A stretch of DNA of 64,000 nt from UBA10646 sp046296295 (GCA_046296295.1 JBKBLG010000016.1:1-64000); one strand, 5' to 3'. Shown: positions 1 through 10,081, counted from the stretch's first letter. Translations and numbers: made by a program. Notes: generated by a model not told the origin, from the letters alone.

Positions 1-2497
1 GGGAGCAAGTCTTTCAGCAATTGCTCAAAGACCCACGACTCCTACTACTAGTCCAACTTCACCAGCAACAGGCACTACCGGAACAAGTCGCCCGACTGCT
101 GGTCCGAAGCCTTATAAGGATGTGATTACAGACAAAGCTATTTCACAAAAAGGCTTGTTCACCGTGCATAAAGTAGAAGATAAATTCTACTTTGAAATTG
201 CCGACAGTATGTTAAATCGTGAGTTTATGGCCATTACCCGTTTCAGCAAGGTTGCCGGCGGTGGCGGTACTTACGGTGGTGAACTAGCAAACCAAGTTAC
301 CTTAAGTTGGGAAAAAGGCCCTAATAACAATATTTTCTTACGTGTTGTTACACTTATTAGCGCAGCCGATAGTACTAATGACATTTACAAAGCAGTACGG
401 AACAGCAATGTGAACCCTATCGCAGCGGCTTTTGATATTAAAGCTCTAAGTAAAGACAGCAGCGGTGTTGTAATTGATGTTACTGAATTTTTCAAAGGCG
501 ATAATCAGGTTGTAAGCATTAACCCTTTCATTAAACGTAGATTCAATGTAACAGTATTAGCACCTGATCGCAGCTATATCAGCAGTATAAAGGCTTTCCC
601 AATTAACAACGAAATCAGAACTGTTAAAACCTTCAACGCTAGTACTGGCGGTGGTTTTGGAGCACCAGGTGCACCAGCAGCACCTGCTTTACCAGCAGCA
701 CAAGAGGCTGGCGCTATTACCATGGAAATGAATACATCGTTGATTCTTCTGCCTAAAACACCTATGAAGAAGCGTTTCTTCGATCCGCGTGTGGGTTACT
801 TCGCGGACGACTTTACTGTTTTTGGCGATGACCAACAAAAAGTAGAAAGAGAAGTGTTTGCTGTGCGTTGGCGCCTTGAGCCTAAGCCAGAAGACATGGA
901 AAAATACAAGCGTGGAGAATTGGTTGAACCTGTTAAACCTATTGTGTACTACATTGACCCCGCTACACCTAAAAAATGGAGAAAGTACCTTATTATGGGT
1001 GTAAACGATTGGCAGAAGGCTTTTGAAAAAGCTGGCTTTAAAAACGCTATCATGGCTAAAGAATTACCAGAAGGTGATTCTACTATTAGCCCTGAAGATG
1101 CTCGCTATAGCTTCATCCGCTATTTCGCCAGTGATATTGAAAACGCTTATGGCCCCAATGTTCACGACCCACGTAGTGGTGAAATTCTTGAAAGCCATAT
1201 TGGTTGGTACCATAATGTGATGAAGTTATTGCACGACTGGTATATGATACAAACTGCCGCAGTTGATCCGAAAGCTCGCAGCATGAAGTTCGACGATGAG
1301 TTAATGGGGCAGTTAATTCGTTTCGTTAGCAGCCACGAAGTTGGGCATACACTTGGTTTGCGCCACAACATGGGCAGCAGCAGCAGAACACCAGTTGAAA
1401 AATTACGTGACAAAGCTTGGGTTGAAGCGAATGGCCACACTGCTAGTATTATGGACTATGCTCGCTTTAACTATGTAGCACAACCTGAAGATAATATTAG
1501 TCAAGCTGGTTTATTCCCTCGCATTGGCGATTATGATTTATGGGCCATTGAGTGGGGTTACCGTTATAGCTTCACTACAACAGATGAAGAAGAAAAAGCT
1601 GAGAGTAACAAAACCATCATCGAACGCATTAGCAAAAATCCTCGTTTATGGTTCGGTACTGAAACAAATCCATTTGACCCAAGAAGCCAAACTGAAGACC
1701 TTAGCGATAACAGTATGAAAGCTGGTGAGTACGGCATTAAAAACTTAAAGCGTATTCTTATCAACTTACCAGAGTGGACGAAAGAAGCAGGCGACCGTTA
1801 CGATAATCTTAAAGAAATGTATGGTCAGTTAGTAGGTCAGTTCAGCCGCTATATGGGCCATGTATTAAAGCATGTTGGCGGTATCTACGAAACACCTAAA
1901 AGTATTGAAGAGAAAGGCGATGTGTACGAGCCTAATCCGAAAAAGAATCAGAAAGAAGCTTTGGCTTTCTTAAACAGAAATTTATTTGAAACACCAACAT
2001 GGTTGTTAGATAAAACCATTTTAAATAAGTTTAGCAATCCAATTAGCAATGAAAGCGTAAGCAATGTTCAGGCAAGTGTATTGAATAGCTTGTTAAGTGG
2101 TGCTCGTATGAGTCGTATGATTGCAAGTGCGAATCGTTTTGGTGCCAGCAATGTATACACTGCCGATGAAATGTTAGACGATGCACGCAAAGGCATTTGG
2201 AGCGAATTGGTTAGTAAGAAACCAATCGACCCCTACCGCCGCAACTTGCAAAAGATTTATGTTGATGCTTTAATCAGTGCATTAACACCACCTACATCTC
2301 AAAATATTGGCGGCGGTATCACCATTAGTTTTGGTGCCAATTTAAAGAATACTGATGCTGCTTCTATCGTAAAAGCTCATTTACAAGCACTCAGAGCTCA
2401 AATTAATGCAGCTATTCCAACTACTACCGATAAGCTTAGTAAGTATCATTTACAAGATGTAAGTGAGCGTATCAAACAAGCTTTAGATCCAAAGTAA
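1..2497 (+). CDS. Secreted zinc-dependent metalloprotease (DUF5117/DUF5118 family), 5' end missing
   Basis: The reading frame is open to the first base of the window, so the gene begins outside it. A GTG at 122 is only an internal codon. The upstream codons read ...LSAIAQRPTTPTTSP, which looks like the end of a signal peptide followed by a Thr/Pro-rich linker. The visible part has a DUF5118/DUF5117-like N-terminal region and then a metzincin-type zinc site, HEVGHTLGLRH, around base 1335, followed by a Met-turn-like SIMDYAR. In this family the three His bind zinc and the Glu is the catalytic base. The substrate is unknown; the protein is probably an exported or surface peptidase. A strong terminator follows the stop codon. 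Confidence 0.9.
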   Translation, partial: GASLSAIAQRPTTPTTSPTSPATGTTGTSRPTAGPKPYKDVITDKAISQKGLFTVHKVEDKFYFEIADSMLNREFMAITRFSKVAGGGGTYGGELANQVTLSWEKGPNNNIFLRVVTLISAADSTNDIYKAVRNSNVNPIAAAFDIKALSKDSSGVVIDVTEFFKGDNQVVSINPFIKRRFNVTVLAPDRSYISSIKAFPINNEIRTVKTFNASTGGGFGAPGAPAAPALPAAQEAGAITMEMNTSLILLPKTPMKKRFFDPRVGYFADDFTVFGDDQQKVEREVFAVRWRLEPKPEDMEKYKRGELVEPVKPIVYYIDPATPKKWRKYLIMGVNDWQKAFEKAGFKNAIMAKELPEGDSTISPEDARYSFIRYFASDIENAYGPNVHDPRSGEILESHIGWYHNVMKLLHDWYMIQTAAVDPKARSMKFDDELMGQLIRFVSSHEVGHTLGLRHNMGSSSRTPVEKLRDKAWVEANGHTASIMDYARFNYVAQPEDNISQAGLFPRIGDYDLWAIEWGYRYSFTTTDEEEKAESNKTIIERISKNPRLWFGTETNPFDPRSQTEDLSDNSMKAGEYGIKNLKRILINLPEWTKEAGDRYDNLKEMYGQLVGQFSRYMGHVLKHVGGIYETPKSIEEKGDVYEPNPKKNQKEALAFLNRNLFETPTWLLDKTILNKFSNPISNESVSNVQASVLNSLLSGARMSRMIASANRFGASNVYTADEMLDDARKGIWSELVSKKPIDPYRRNLQKIYVDALISALTPPTSQNIGGGITISFGANLKNTDAASIVKAHLQALRAQINAAIPTTTDKLSKYHLQDVSERIKQALDPK

Positions 2498-2521
2498 GCG
2501 AGCAATAGTTCATATACTTTA

Positions 2522-2556
2522 AAAAAACGCAGTAGTACTTTACTACTGCGTTTTTT
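2522..2556. terminator. Bidirectional rho-independent terminator after the metalloprotease
   Basis: A perfect inverted repeat of 16 bases (AAAAAACGCAGTAGTA) with a CTT loop has an A-tract on one side and a T-tract on the other. It lies 25 bases past the stop codon. A copy of the dispersed motif starts at the next base. Confidence 0.85.
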
Positions 2557-2688
2557 ATTTACCGTAAGGTTTATTGTATCAATTTTTGCAATAAATAAAA
2601 TAATTATATGAAATCAGGTTTAGAGCACTTTACGAGTAGTATAAAGTTATACAAAGTAGTTGATGAGTTAGCATACCTTACGGTAAAT
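2557..2688. repeat. Two exact copies of the 14-bp dispersed motif in inverted orientation
   Basis: ATTTACCGTAAGGT lies at 2557-2570 and its exact reverse complement at 2675-2688. They bracket 104 bases of AT-rich sequence in which I see no gene. The 349-base gap 2498-2846 thus holds a terminator, this pair and a GC-rich hairpin. Confidence 0.9.
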
Positions 2689-2773
2689 GATTATCTACAT
2701 CGCACAAACACAGTTAATTAATATCATATACATAACGTTATTTAATTGTATTGCAACGGGGATATGTATTTTA

Positions 2774-2816
2774 TACAAGGATATGGGGCGGCCTTTGGCC
2801 GCCCCATATCCTTGTA
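2774..2816. repeat. GC-rich perfect hairpin, GGCGGCC-NNN-GGCCGCC family
   Basis: A 20-bp perfect stem with a TTT loop, centred on GGCGGCC-TTT-GGCCGCC, lies between two convergent genes. The same core with different outer arms occurs at 29832-29884 and 54303-54337. It may end transcription of the minus-strand permease gene, though no long T-tract follows. Confidence 0.8.
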
Positions 2817-2846
2817 ATCAATTTTTTTGCTTTTCCAATGCTGATT

Positions 2847-4127
2847 TTATTCAAAACGTAAAGCAACAATCGGATCGAGTTTTGAAGCCCTTCTCGCCGG
2901 CCATAAACCCGCTAACAATCCAACTATAGAACAAATAAATACACCACCAACCACCCAATTCCATGGTACAACAAACCCTGTACCTACCAACATACTCACA
3001 GAGTTACCCAACAATATTCCGAGAATAATGCCGCATACAGCTCCCATTAAACTAATGATAATACTTTCAAACAAAAACTGCCTGCTAATATCACTGCGCT
3101 TACCACCTAGAGCTTTAATTAAACCAACCTCTTTGGTTCGTTCATTAACAGCCACTAACATTATATTCATCAAACCTATGGCTGCTCCTACAAGGGTTAT
3201 AAAACCAATTACTGCAGCAGCAATTTGAATACTACTCAATAATCCAATAAAGGTTTCCGCAATTTTATCGCTCTTCTCTAAAACGAAATTATCATCTTCT
3301 ATCGGATGCAATTTTCTAATTGCCCTGAAGGTAGCGTTGGCTTCTGCCACTGCTGCATCTAACGCCTGTACATCGTTGGCTGCAATACCTATAGTAAATG
3401 AACGACTCACATTATCGCCACCCAACCTGCGAATCGTATTGTAAGTAGTTATCAAAACATTATCGGCACGCATTAATGCACTACTGCCCTTCTTTTTTAA
3501 AACACCCACCACACGATAAGGCACATCGTTCACTTTAATTACCTTATCAACACCTCTTTCGTAATTTGGACCAAACAGTTTCTCCCCGGCTTCACTACCC
3601 AAAATACACACGTTACGACCACTTACAACATCTAATGCATTGATATTACGACCAGCCAGTAACGTGAAGCCATTCACCTGCAAAAAATTTTCATCGCCAC
3701 CGCGAATACTTACATTCGGGTTGGTTTTTTTGTCTTTATAACGCAATTCATAATTACCACCTCCGTATAGTTGTAACGCCACTTTAGCAGGAAATATATA
3801 GGTATTTTTAAAAGCCTCGGCTTCATCAATAGTAATGGGCTTATCGAGATTGCTTTTCTTTTGCCTTTTGCCGTTTTTATTTACCTTTTTAGTATCTCTA
3901 CCACCATTACCTCCAAATTTAAAACGCTCCTTATATGCAATAGAGAAACCGGTAGCCCCCATCGTACTAAAGCTATCACGAAGACCACTATTCATAGCAC
4001 TAATAGCGGTATTTATTCCAACTAATGCAGCAATACCCAAAGCAATAATGGAAATGGTAATGCCACTACGCAATTTATTAGAGCTAACTGTTGTATAGGC
4101 TAAACCTATGGTATCCTTAAGTTTCAT
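2847..4127 (-). CDS. ABC transporter permease, MacB/FtsX type
   Basis: This 426-residue protein has the MacB layout. One N-terminal membrane helix (about residues 20-45) is followed by a large periplasmic MacB_PCD-like domain (about 50-280), and three membrane helices lie in the last 140 residues. The FtsX-domain signature NERTKEVGLIKALGG and the typical ending PARRASKLDPIVALRFE are present. Such permeases work with a MacB-like ATPase to export substrates or move lipoproteins. No ATPase or membrane-fusion gene is next to it here, so its partner must be elsewhere. A short-form motif (4133-4145) lies just upstream of the start codon. Confidence 0.88.
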   Translation of the reverse strand: MKLKDTIGLAYTTVSSNKLRSGITISIIALGIAALVGINTAISAMNSGLRDSFSTMGATGFSIAYKERFKFGGNGGRDTKKVNKNGKRQKKSNLDKPITIDEAEAFKNTYIFPAKVALQLYGGGNYELRYKDKKTNPNVSIRGGDENFLQVNGFTLLAGRNINALDVVSGRNVCILGSEAGEKLFGPNYERGVDKVIKVNDVPYRVVGVLKKKGSSALMRADNVLITTYNTIRRLGGDNVSRSFTIGIAANDVQALDAAVAEANATFRAIRKLHPIEDDNFVLEKSDKIAETFIGLLSSIQIAAAVIGFITLVGAAIGLMNIMLVAVNERTKEVGLIKALGGKRSDISRQFLFESIIISLMGAVCGIILGILLGNSVSMLVGTGFVVPWNWVVGGVFICSIVGLLAGLWPARRASKLDPIVALRFE

Positions 4128-4132
4128 GTATT

Positions 4133-4145
4133 ACTTACGTAAATG
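4133..4145 (-). repeat. Short-form (class II) dispersed motif CATTTACGTAAGT
   Basis: This 13-mer has the perfect palindrome TTACGTAA at its centre. It lies about 5 bases upstream of the permease start codon. Other copies are at 29815, 57830 and 59837. Confidence 0.7.
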
Positions 4146-4221
4146 CAAATAAAGATAGTATCTACACAAGTGTGGGCAAACATGCTTATAACAGTGGCAA
4201 GTGTTGGTGGTGAGTGGTAAA

Positions 4222-4255
4222 TAAAAAAGAAAAGCGACACTCGAAAGCATCGCTT
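4222..4255 (-). terminator. Terminator of the nuo operon, after nuoN
   Basis: On the minus strand a stem AAGCGA...TCGCTT is followed by TTCTTTTTT. It lies 28 bases past the nuoN stop codon and before the permease gene. Confidence 0.7.
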
Positions 4256-4282
4256 ACAAATCATTTTTATTACTGCAAATGT

Positions 4283-5710
4283 TTAGAAATACAAATATTG
4301 CAATACCACTTGCGGCCATACACCTACTATAATAATAGCTATGGCTAATGCAATGAAGGCGTATTGTGCCAATGGCGGAACTGTTACAGCCAATACCGGC
4401 GATTCACTGCAGGAAGTTTTAAAGTACATGGCTTGTATTACTCGAAAGTAGTAGTACACACTAATGGCTGCAAATAAAACTGCTACCACAACAAGCCACA
4501 AATAAGAGCCTGTTTTAACAACACTTGCCAACATAAAATACTTTGCAAAAAAGCCTCCTGTTAATGGAATGCCTGCTAACGACAATAAGAATATGGTAGT
4601 AGCAAAAGCAATAGCCGGATTTTCCTTCGCTAATCCATTAAAGCCCTCGAAGGTGTAGTCTTTCATTTTTATAAGCACTGCAAAAATACCAATAGTGGCT
4701 AGGCTATATACAAGTGCATATAAAACCAGTCCTTCTTTGGCCATATCGTTATTGCCGAACAAAGCCATCATCATAAAGCCAGCTTGTGCAATAGAAGAAT
4801 ATGCCAACATACGTTTTACACTCTGTTGGAATACAGCGGTAACATTTCCCGCAAGGAGTGTTAGAACAATTACTATGGCTAACATCAACTTCCAATCAAT
4901 ACCTAAGTTGGGGTTGTTAGCAACACCTGTGAAACCCACTTTAGCATCAAAGAAGCGATACAATGCCAAGAAACCTGCGGCTTTGATTACCGTAGCCATG
5001 AAAGAAGTGAATACACTTGGTGCTCCATCGTATACGTCTGGTGTCCAGAAATGAAATGGGGCAGCAGATACTTTAAAGGCCAAACTAATAAACAATAAAA
5101 TACAACCAGTTACTTCTAGAATAGATAGATTAACAGTTGTTCCGATCATTACATTATTAGCACGTGATACAGCTAAATTAAAAGAACCAGTAGCTGCATA
5201 AATAAGTGCAATACCCATTAACATAATACCTGTAGTAAATGAACCCATTAAAAAGTATTTCAGCGAGGCTTCATTACTCTTCAGATTACGCTTATCTGAA
5301 CCAGTTAAGATATATAGTGGGATACTCATGATTTCTACGCCTAGGAACAACATGAGTAAGGTGTTAAAGCTTGTAATAATACTTATACCACAAAGCACAA
5401 AGAATACAAGTGCAAAATATTCGGCTGTATAGTTACCTATCTTTTCAAAGGCTGCACCACTGAGCAATAAGTACACCAGTGTTGCAGCTATGCAAACAGT
5501 ATTGAAGAAGTAGCCGTATCTGCTAAAATTGAGCATACCTTTCGTATCTATATCGAACATACGCCAACCGTAAGTATCGGCCCAGTTAACGCCAAGTAAG
5601 GCTATCATGCCAACGATAGCAATGTATTTGTAAGTGCTTTTGTTATGGATAAAAACACTTGAAAACATCATTACAACGCCAAGTATTGCAGCTAATATTA
5701 TTGCATTCAT
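4283..5710 (-). CDS. nuoN: NADH-quinone oxidoreductase subunit N
   Basis: This 475-residue, highly hydrophobic protein of about 14 membrane helices is one of the three antiporter-like proton-pumping subunits of complex I. The conserved helix-5 glutamate (FLGVEIMSIPLYIL) and the lysine of SLKYFLMGSF are present, as is the later KRMLAYSSIAQAGFM segment typical of the Proton_antipo_M family. It is the last gene of the cluster, 22 bases after nuoM, and is followed by a terminator. Confidence 0.96.
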   Translation of the reverse strand: MNAIILAAILGVVMMFSSVFIHNKSTYKYIAIVGMIALLGVNWADTYGWRMFDIDTKGMLNFSRYGYFFNTVCIAATLVYLLLSGAAFEKIGNYTAEYFALVFFVLCGISIITSFNTLLMLFLGVEIMSIPLYILTGSDKRNLKSNEASLKYFLMGSFTTGIMLMGIALIYAATGSFNLAVSRANNVMIGTTVNLSILEVTGCILLFISLAFKVSAAPFHFWTPDVYDGAPSVFTSFMATVIKAAGFLALYRFFDAKVGFTGVANNPNLGIDWKLMLAIVIVLTLLAGNVTAVFQQSVKRMLAYSSIAQAGFMMMALFGNNDMAKEGLVLYALVYSLATIGIFAVLIKMKDYTFEGFNGLAKENPAIAFATTIFLLSLAGIPLTGGFFAKYFMLASVVKTGSYLWLVVVAVLFAAISVYYYFRVIQAMYFKTSCSESPVLAVTVPPLAQYAFIALAIAIIIVGVWPQVVLQYLYF

Positions 5711-5732
5711 TGCTGTATAGTTCCTAAGTTCG

Positions 5733-7169
5733 TTATTGAATTTGAGCCAAAATATTTGTTACTGTAGCCTTTGTTAAGTCTAACATAGGTTGAGGCCAAA
5801 CCCCTAACACAATGATGAGCACTGTTAACAACGCTAGCATAATACTATTACCACCTTTAATATCGGAAGCACTTTCTGTAATGGCCGATGTACTTCCATA
5901 CAATACTTTTTGTACCATGTTAAGAGTGTAAACCGCCACTAGTATAATACTGATACCGGCAATTACAGCCATCCAAATATTATAGCGGAATAAGCCATTG
6001 AACATTAAAAATTCTCCCACAAAGGCATTGGTAAGTGGTAAGGCTACGTTCGCAAGCGCCATTACTACCAGTAATATTGCCATTTTCGGAGCTTTCTGAG
6101 CCAAACCGCCCAAATCGCTGAACTTACGTGTTCCTAATTGTTGTTCTATAGTGTCAGCTATAATCCACAATCCTATTACATTAACACCGTGGTTGAACAT
6201 TTGTACCATTACACCTTCTAAGCCTACGCTTTGCTTGGTGAAAATAGCAGCACTCATCAAACCAATGTGTGCAATAGAACTATAAGCTATTAATCGCTTG
6301 ATATCGTTCTGTTGCATAGCTATTAATGATGCATATACAATACCTGCTACCGATAATAAAATAGCAACACCTTGAAACTGTGTTACTGCAGCCGGAAACA
6401 TAGGTAACAACCAACGTACCACTGCGAACAATCCCATCTTTACCATTACACCACTTAGTACCATCGTTACAGCCGTTGGACTTTGTTCGTAAGCATCGGG
6501 CTGCCAGGTGTGGAATGGGAAAATGGGCATTTTAATTGCAAATGCTACAAAGAACATCCAAAACAAAAAGGCTTGTTCATTTACCGTAAGGTTAACCTTG
6601 TATAACGATTCTATTGCAAAGCTGTGTTCGTGATTATGATAATACACATACAATAGCCCTACCAACATAATCAATGAGCCTACGAATGTGTAAATGAAAA
6701 ATTTGAATGTAGCTGCAATACGCTTTTCGCCCCCCCATTGGCTACATAAAAAATAAGCCGGTATTAAAGCTAACTCCCAAAAAAAGTAAAATAATAACGC
6801 ATCAGTAGCTAAGAAAACACCCATTAAACCAGCTTGCCCTAATAACATTAAGCCATAAAAGTTACCAGGCTTGCTATAAGCGTTATTATATGTTGCTGCG
6901 AATATGATAGGGAAAGCTACGCCAGTTAACAGTACAAGCATTTTGCCCATACCATCGAGACTTAAAGTGAAGCGGCTACCCAATTGCGGCAGCCAAGCAC
7001 TGTCGAAGCTTGTTGTGCCGGCAGTATGTGTGTACAGCGCCGTCATAGCAACAGAGAGTGTTGCTATAGATGATAGCAATGCCCAACCTTTGGCAGCTTT
7101 TTCGTTGTTGAACGCAAAGCTTACAATGCCGGAAAAAACAGGAATAAGTACTAACGATAATGCAATCAT
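5733..7169 (-). CDS. nuoM: NADH-quinone oxidoreductase subunit M
   Basis: This antiporter-like membrane subunit of complex I has 478 residues and about 14 helices. The channel motifs are clear: YFFWELALIPAYFL with the key Glu, FPFHTWQPDAYEQSPTAV, and NDIKRLIAYSSIAHIG. It lies between nuoL and nuoN with gaps of about 22-24 bases, so co-translation in one operon is likely. A full copy of the dispersed motif sits inside the gene at 6579-6592 and is read as LTVN in a loop (KVNLTVNEQAF), a segment that need not be conserved. Confidence 0.97.
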   Translation of the reverse strand: MIALSLVLIPVFSGIVSFAFNNEKAAKGWALLSSIATLSVAMTALYTHTAGTTSFDSAWLPQLGSRFTLSLDGMGKMLVLLTGVAFPIIFAATYNNAYSKPGNFYGLMLLGQAGLMGVFLATDALLFYFFWELALIPAYFLCSQWGGEKRIAATFKFFIYTFVGSLIMLVGLLYVYYHNHEHSFAIESLYKVNLTVNEQAFLFWMFFVAFAIKMPIFPFHTWQPDAYEQSPTAVTMVLSGVMVKMGLFAVVRWLLPMFPAAVTQFQGVAILLSVAGIVYASLIAMQQNDIKRLIAYSSIAHIGLMSAAIFTKQSVGLEGVMVQMFNHGVNVIGLWIIADTIEQQLGTRKFSDLGGLAQKAPKMAILLVVMALANVALPLTNAFVGEFLMFNGLFRYNIWMAVIAGISIILVAVYTLNMVQKVLYGSTSAITESASDIKGGNSIMLALLTVLIIVLGVWPQPMLDLTKATVTNILAQIQ

Positions 7170-7193
7170 ATTGTATATGGCTTTCGCCTTCGT

Positions 7194-9101
7194 TTATTTC
7201 TGTAATAGTTTGGTTAAAAGTGGTTGGTTCCACCAAATGATGAAGAATACTAAAATACCCATCACCATAAATAAAATATAGCTGCCTACTTGTCCGCTTT
7301 GCAACAAACGCAACTGTCGGCTGCTGTACTGCACAAAACGCCCGGTACCATTCACTACACCATCAATGCCTTTTTCTAAACCGCTGTTGCAGAATTTAGC
7401 GATGGCTTCTATCGGACGCACAATAACGGCATCGTACAACTCATCAACATACCATTTATTTGCCAATACTTTGCCTAACCCCTCGGCTTCATTCAATTCA
7501 GGGTTTGTAGTGTAACGCCTTACGGCAAATATGATCGCAATGGTAGCAAGTAATACCGATGCACCCATTAGAACAAATTCTGTGGTATGTTCGATATGAT
7601 GCGGTTGTTCGCTTACCAACACCTTACCCAACCAATGGTGCAATTGATGATTACCTCCTAAAATTGCAGGCACACCTATTAAACCACCTACTACAGTCAA
7701 CACTGCCAACACCATCAAAGGCAGGGTCATACTAATAGGACTTTCATGCAAGTGATGTTCTTGTTCATGCGTACCTCTGAACTTACCTAAGAAAGTAGTA
7801 GCATATAGGCGAAACATATAAAAGGCAGTCATACCAGCAGTAATAACACCTACATACCAATAAATAGGATTGTGAGCGTAAGCTGCTGCCAGTATTTCAT
7901 CTTTAGAAAAGAAACCACTAAACGGAGGTATACCAGCGATAGCCAAGCAAGCAAGTAAGAAAGTAATATGGGTAATGGGTAAGTATTTGCGTAAGCCCCC
8001 CATGTTTCTAATATCTTGTTCGTGGTGCATAGCATGTATTACCGAACCAGCACCCAAAAATAACAAGGCTTTGAAAAAAGCGTGTGTCATTACATGAAAC
8101 ACAGCACCGGTATATGCACCTACACCTAACCCTAGAAACATGTAACCAAGCTGACTCACTGTAGAATAAGCAAGTACTTTTTTAATATCATTTTGCTTTA
8201 TAGCAATGGTAGCACTGAAAAAAGCGGTTGCTAACCCAACAATAGCTATTAAGTGCTGCGCTACTTCACTGGCACTATACAACACGTTGCTACGTGCTAT
8301 CATATAAATACCAGCGGTTACCATTGTTGCAGCGTGAATAAGTGCAGAAACAGGTGTTGGACCAGCCATTGCATCGGGCAACCAAGTGTACAAAGGAATT
8401 TGTGCACTTTTACCCGTTGCTCCTACAAAAAGTAACACAGCTATGATAGTAACATCAGTAGAAGATAACTGATGAATGTTAGCAAACACATCGGCGTAGT
8501 TAGCAGTACCTAACTTTAATAAAATCCAGAATACTGCGAGCAAAAAGCCAAGATCGCCGATTCTGTTCATCACAAATGCTTTTTTAGCGGCATAGCTATA
8601 GTTAAGGTTTTTAAACCAATAGCCAATAAGCAAATAAGAACACAAACCAACACCTTCCCATCCGATAAACATGATAATGAAATTGGCTCCCATTACCAAT
8701 AACAACATGCTAAATACAAACAAATTCAAATAAGCAAAGTAGCGACCAAAGTGTTCGTTACTTTCTTCATGCATGTACGAGGTTGAATACACATGAATCA
8801 GAAAACCAATACCGGTTATGATCAATAAAAAGAGAGTAGATAATTGATCTACCTGAAAAGCAAAATCAATGGTAAAAGCATCAGTTTTTATAAAAGTGTA
8901 CAATGCTTCAACAGGTAATGCGCCATTGGCCTTCACTTGCAAAAACAAAAGAACACTTACAATAAAACTTGCTAAAATGCTACCGCTACCAATAACACCA
9001 ATAAGTGTTTTAGACAACTGCTTTCTTAAAAGCCCGTTGAGCAAAAACCCTAATAATGGAAACAGTGGAACTAAATATGCTTGGTTCATAACTTGATTCA
9101 C
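7194..9101 (-). CDS. nuoL: NADH-quinone oxidoreductase subunit L
   Basis: This is the largest antiporter-like subunit of complex I (635 residues), normally at the far end of the membrane arm with a long lateral helix near the C terminus. Signatures are GWEGVGLCSYLLIGYW, IPLYTWLPDAMAGPTPVSAL, the His-bearing LIHAATMVTAG, NDIKKVLAYSTVSQLGYM, and the HAFFKALLFLGAGSVIHA motif. A dispersed-motif copy at 7517-7530 (the GCC...GGC form) encodes FAVR in the C-terminal region. A start at 9101 gives the expected hydrophobic N terminus. Confidence 0.97.
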   Translation of the reverse strand: MNQVMNQAYLVPLFPLLGFLLNGLLRKQLSKTLIGVIGSGSILASFIVSVLLFLQVKANGALPVEALYTFIKTDAFTIDFAFQVDQLSTLFLLIITGIGFLIHVYSTSYMHEESNEHFGRYFAYLNLFVFSMLLLVMGANFIIMFIGWEGVGLCSYLLIGYWFKNLNYSYAAKKAFVMNRIGDLGFLLAVFWILLKLGTANYADVFANIHQLSSTDVTIIAVLLFVGATGKSAQIPLYTWLPDAMAGPTPVSALIHAATMVTAGIYMIARSNVLYSASEVAQHLIAIVGLATAFFSATIAIKQNDIKKVLAYSTVSQLGYMFLGLGVGAYTGAVFHVMTHAFFKALLFLGAGSVIHAMHHEQDIRNMGGLRKYLPITHITFLLACLAIAGIPPFSGFFSKDEILAAAYAHNPIYWYVGVITAGMTAFYMFRLYATTFLGKFRGTHEQEHHLHESPISMTLPLMVLAVLTVVGGLIGVPAILGGNHQLHHWLGKVLVSEQPHHIEHTTEFVLMGASVLLATIAIIFAVRRYTTNPELNEAEGLGKVLANKWYVDELYDAVIVRPIEAIAKFCNSGLEKGIDGVVNGTGRFVQYSSRQLRLLQSGQVGSYILFMVMGILVFFIIWWNQPLLTKLLQK

Positions 9102-9137
9102 TAAATACCGTATGCAATGATGCTTACGATATATATT

Positions 9138-9473
9138 TTAGTTTTTGAGCCTGTTTAAAAAGTTAACATCTACGCTATGCACATTACGATACATCATTAC
9201 AATAATGGCTAAACCTACACTTACCTCTGCCGCCGCTACCACCATAATAAAAAATACAAATAGCTGGCCTTCGATGCCTTTCGTGGTGAGTGCATCGGTT
9301 GCTGCTGCCGAAGCATAATGCATTTTTGATAAGGCTACCAATAACAAATTCACAGCGTTAAGCATCAACTCAACACACATGAAAATGATAATAGCATTTC
9401 TGCGGGTAAGCACGCCAACAATGCCTATGCAAAAAAGCATCATCGACAATCCTAAATAGTACTGAATGGGCAT
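9138..9473 (-). CDS. nuoK: NADH-quinone oxidoreductase subunit K
   Basis: This 111-residue protein has three membrane helices. It carries the two conserved membrane glutamates of NuoK, in FMCVELMLNAVNLLLVAL and in VAAAEVSVGLAIIV, which form part of the proton path of complex I. The length and position between nuoJ and nuoL are standard. Confidence 0.95.
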   Translation of the reverse strand: MPIQYYLGLSMMLFCIGIVGVLTRRNAIIIFMCVELMLNAVNLLLVALSKMHYASAAATDALTTKGIEGQLFVFFIMVVAAAEVSVGLAIIVMMYRNVHSVDVNFLNRLKN

Positions 9474-9503
9474 ATTCTCAGGTACTTGTTATGTGTTTAT
9501 AAT

Positions 9504-9523
9504 CATTTACCGTAAGGTAAATG
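9504..9523 (+). repeat. Dispersed motif extended to a full palindrome
   Basis: The sequence CATTTACC-GTAA-GGTAAATG includes an exact motif copy (9505-9518) and continues into a perfect 8-bp inverted repeat around a GTAA centre. It lies in the 57-base nuoK-nuoJ gap. As RNA on the plus strand the GUAA would be a GNRA-type tetraloop. Confidence 0.9.
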
Positions 9524-9530
9524 GCATTCT

Positions 9531-10034
9531 TTAATCTTTCTTACCTATTACTACAGCACCTACCATGGCGCTTAAAAACAAAACGCTACTGATTTCAAAA
9601 GGTATCACGTATTCATTAAATAGTATTTTACCCAAATTATCAATTAAGCCTATGTTACCTTCTTTCACCATGGCAGCTTTGCCTTGCATATCGCCAGCAC
9701 TGCGTACAATACTTACCATTAACCAAAGCAACGAGCCGCCTGTAATGGCACCAGTAAGCTTGAACCATTTATTTTTCTGCGGTTCTGTTTCTTTATTCAA
9801 GTTCATTAACATGATTACGAATAAGAACAACACCATAATGGCACCTGCATATACAATCAGGTTCACCACAAATAAAAATTGTGCGTTTAATAAGAGATAA
9901 TGGCCAGAAATAGCGAAGAAGGTTAATATTAACCATAGTACACTATTCACTGGATTACGTGAAATTAATACCATGAGTGCACTAACGAGTGCAACCACGC
10001 TTAATAGCCAGAATACAATTTGTGTAGGCGACAT
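9531..10034 (-). CDS. nuoJ: NADH-quinone oxidoreductase subunit J
   Basis: This 167-residue membrane subunit of complex I has about five helices. The N-terminal region reads ISRNPVNSVLWLILTFFAISGHYLLLNAQFL (shown here only as a landmark in parts: NPVNS, HYLLLNAQFL), followed by the typical LIVYAGAIMVLFLFVIML helix 3, which carries the pi-bulge region in the family. It is placed between nuoI and nuoK as expected. Confidence 0.95.
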   Translation of the reverse strand: MSPTQIVFWLLSVVALVSALMVLISRNPVNSVLWLILTFFAISGHYLLLNAQFLFVVNLIVYAGAIMVLFLFVIMLMNLNKETEPQKNKWFKLTGAITGGSLLWLMVSIVRSAGDMQGKAAMVKEGNIGLIDNLGKILFNEYVIPFEISSVLFLSAMVGAVVIGKKD

Positions 10035-10081
10035 TGTTGTAGTATGTGCAAATGTGCTAAATCGAGTTAGCGGTTTACAGT

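Noticed and set aside
122..124. GTG at 122 as the start of the metalloprotease
   Set aside because: The frame is open to the window edge and the upstream codons look like the end of a signal peptide, so the gene starts outside.
2687..2929. 80-residue plus-strand open frame after the metalloprotease
   Set aside because: It crosses a perfect hairpin and the antisense 3' end of the permease gene, and has no recognisable features.
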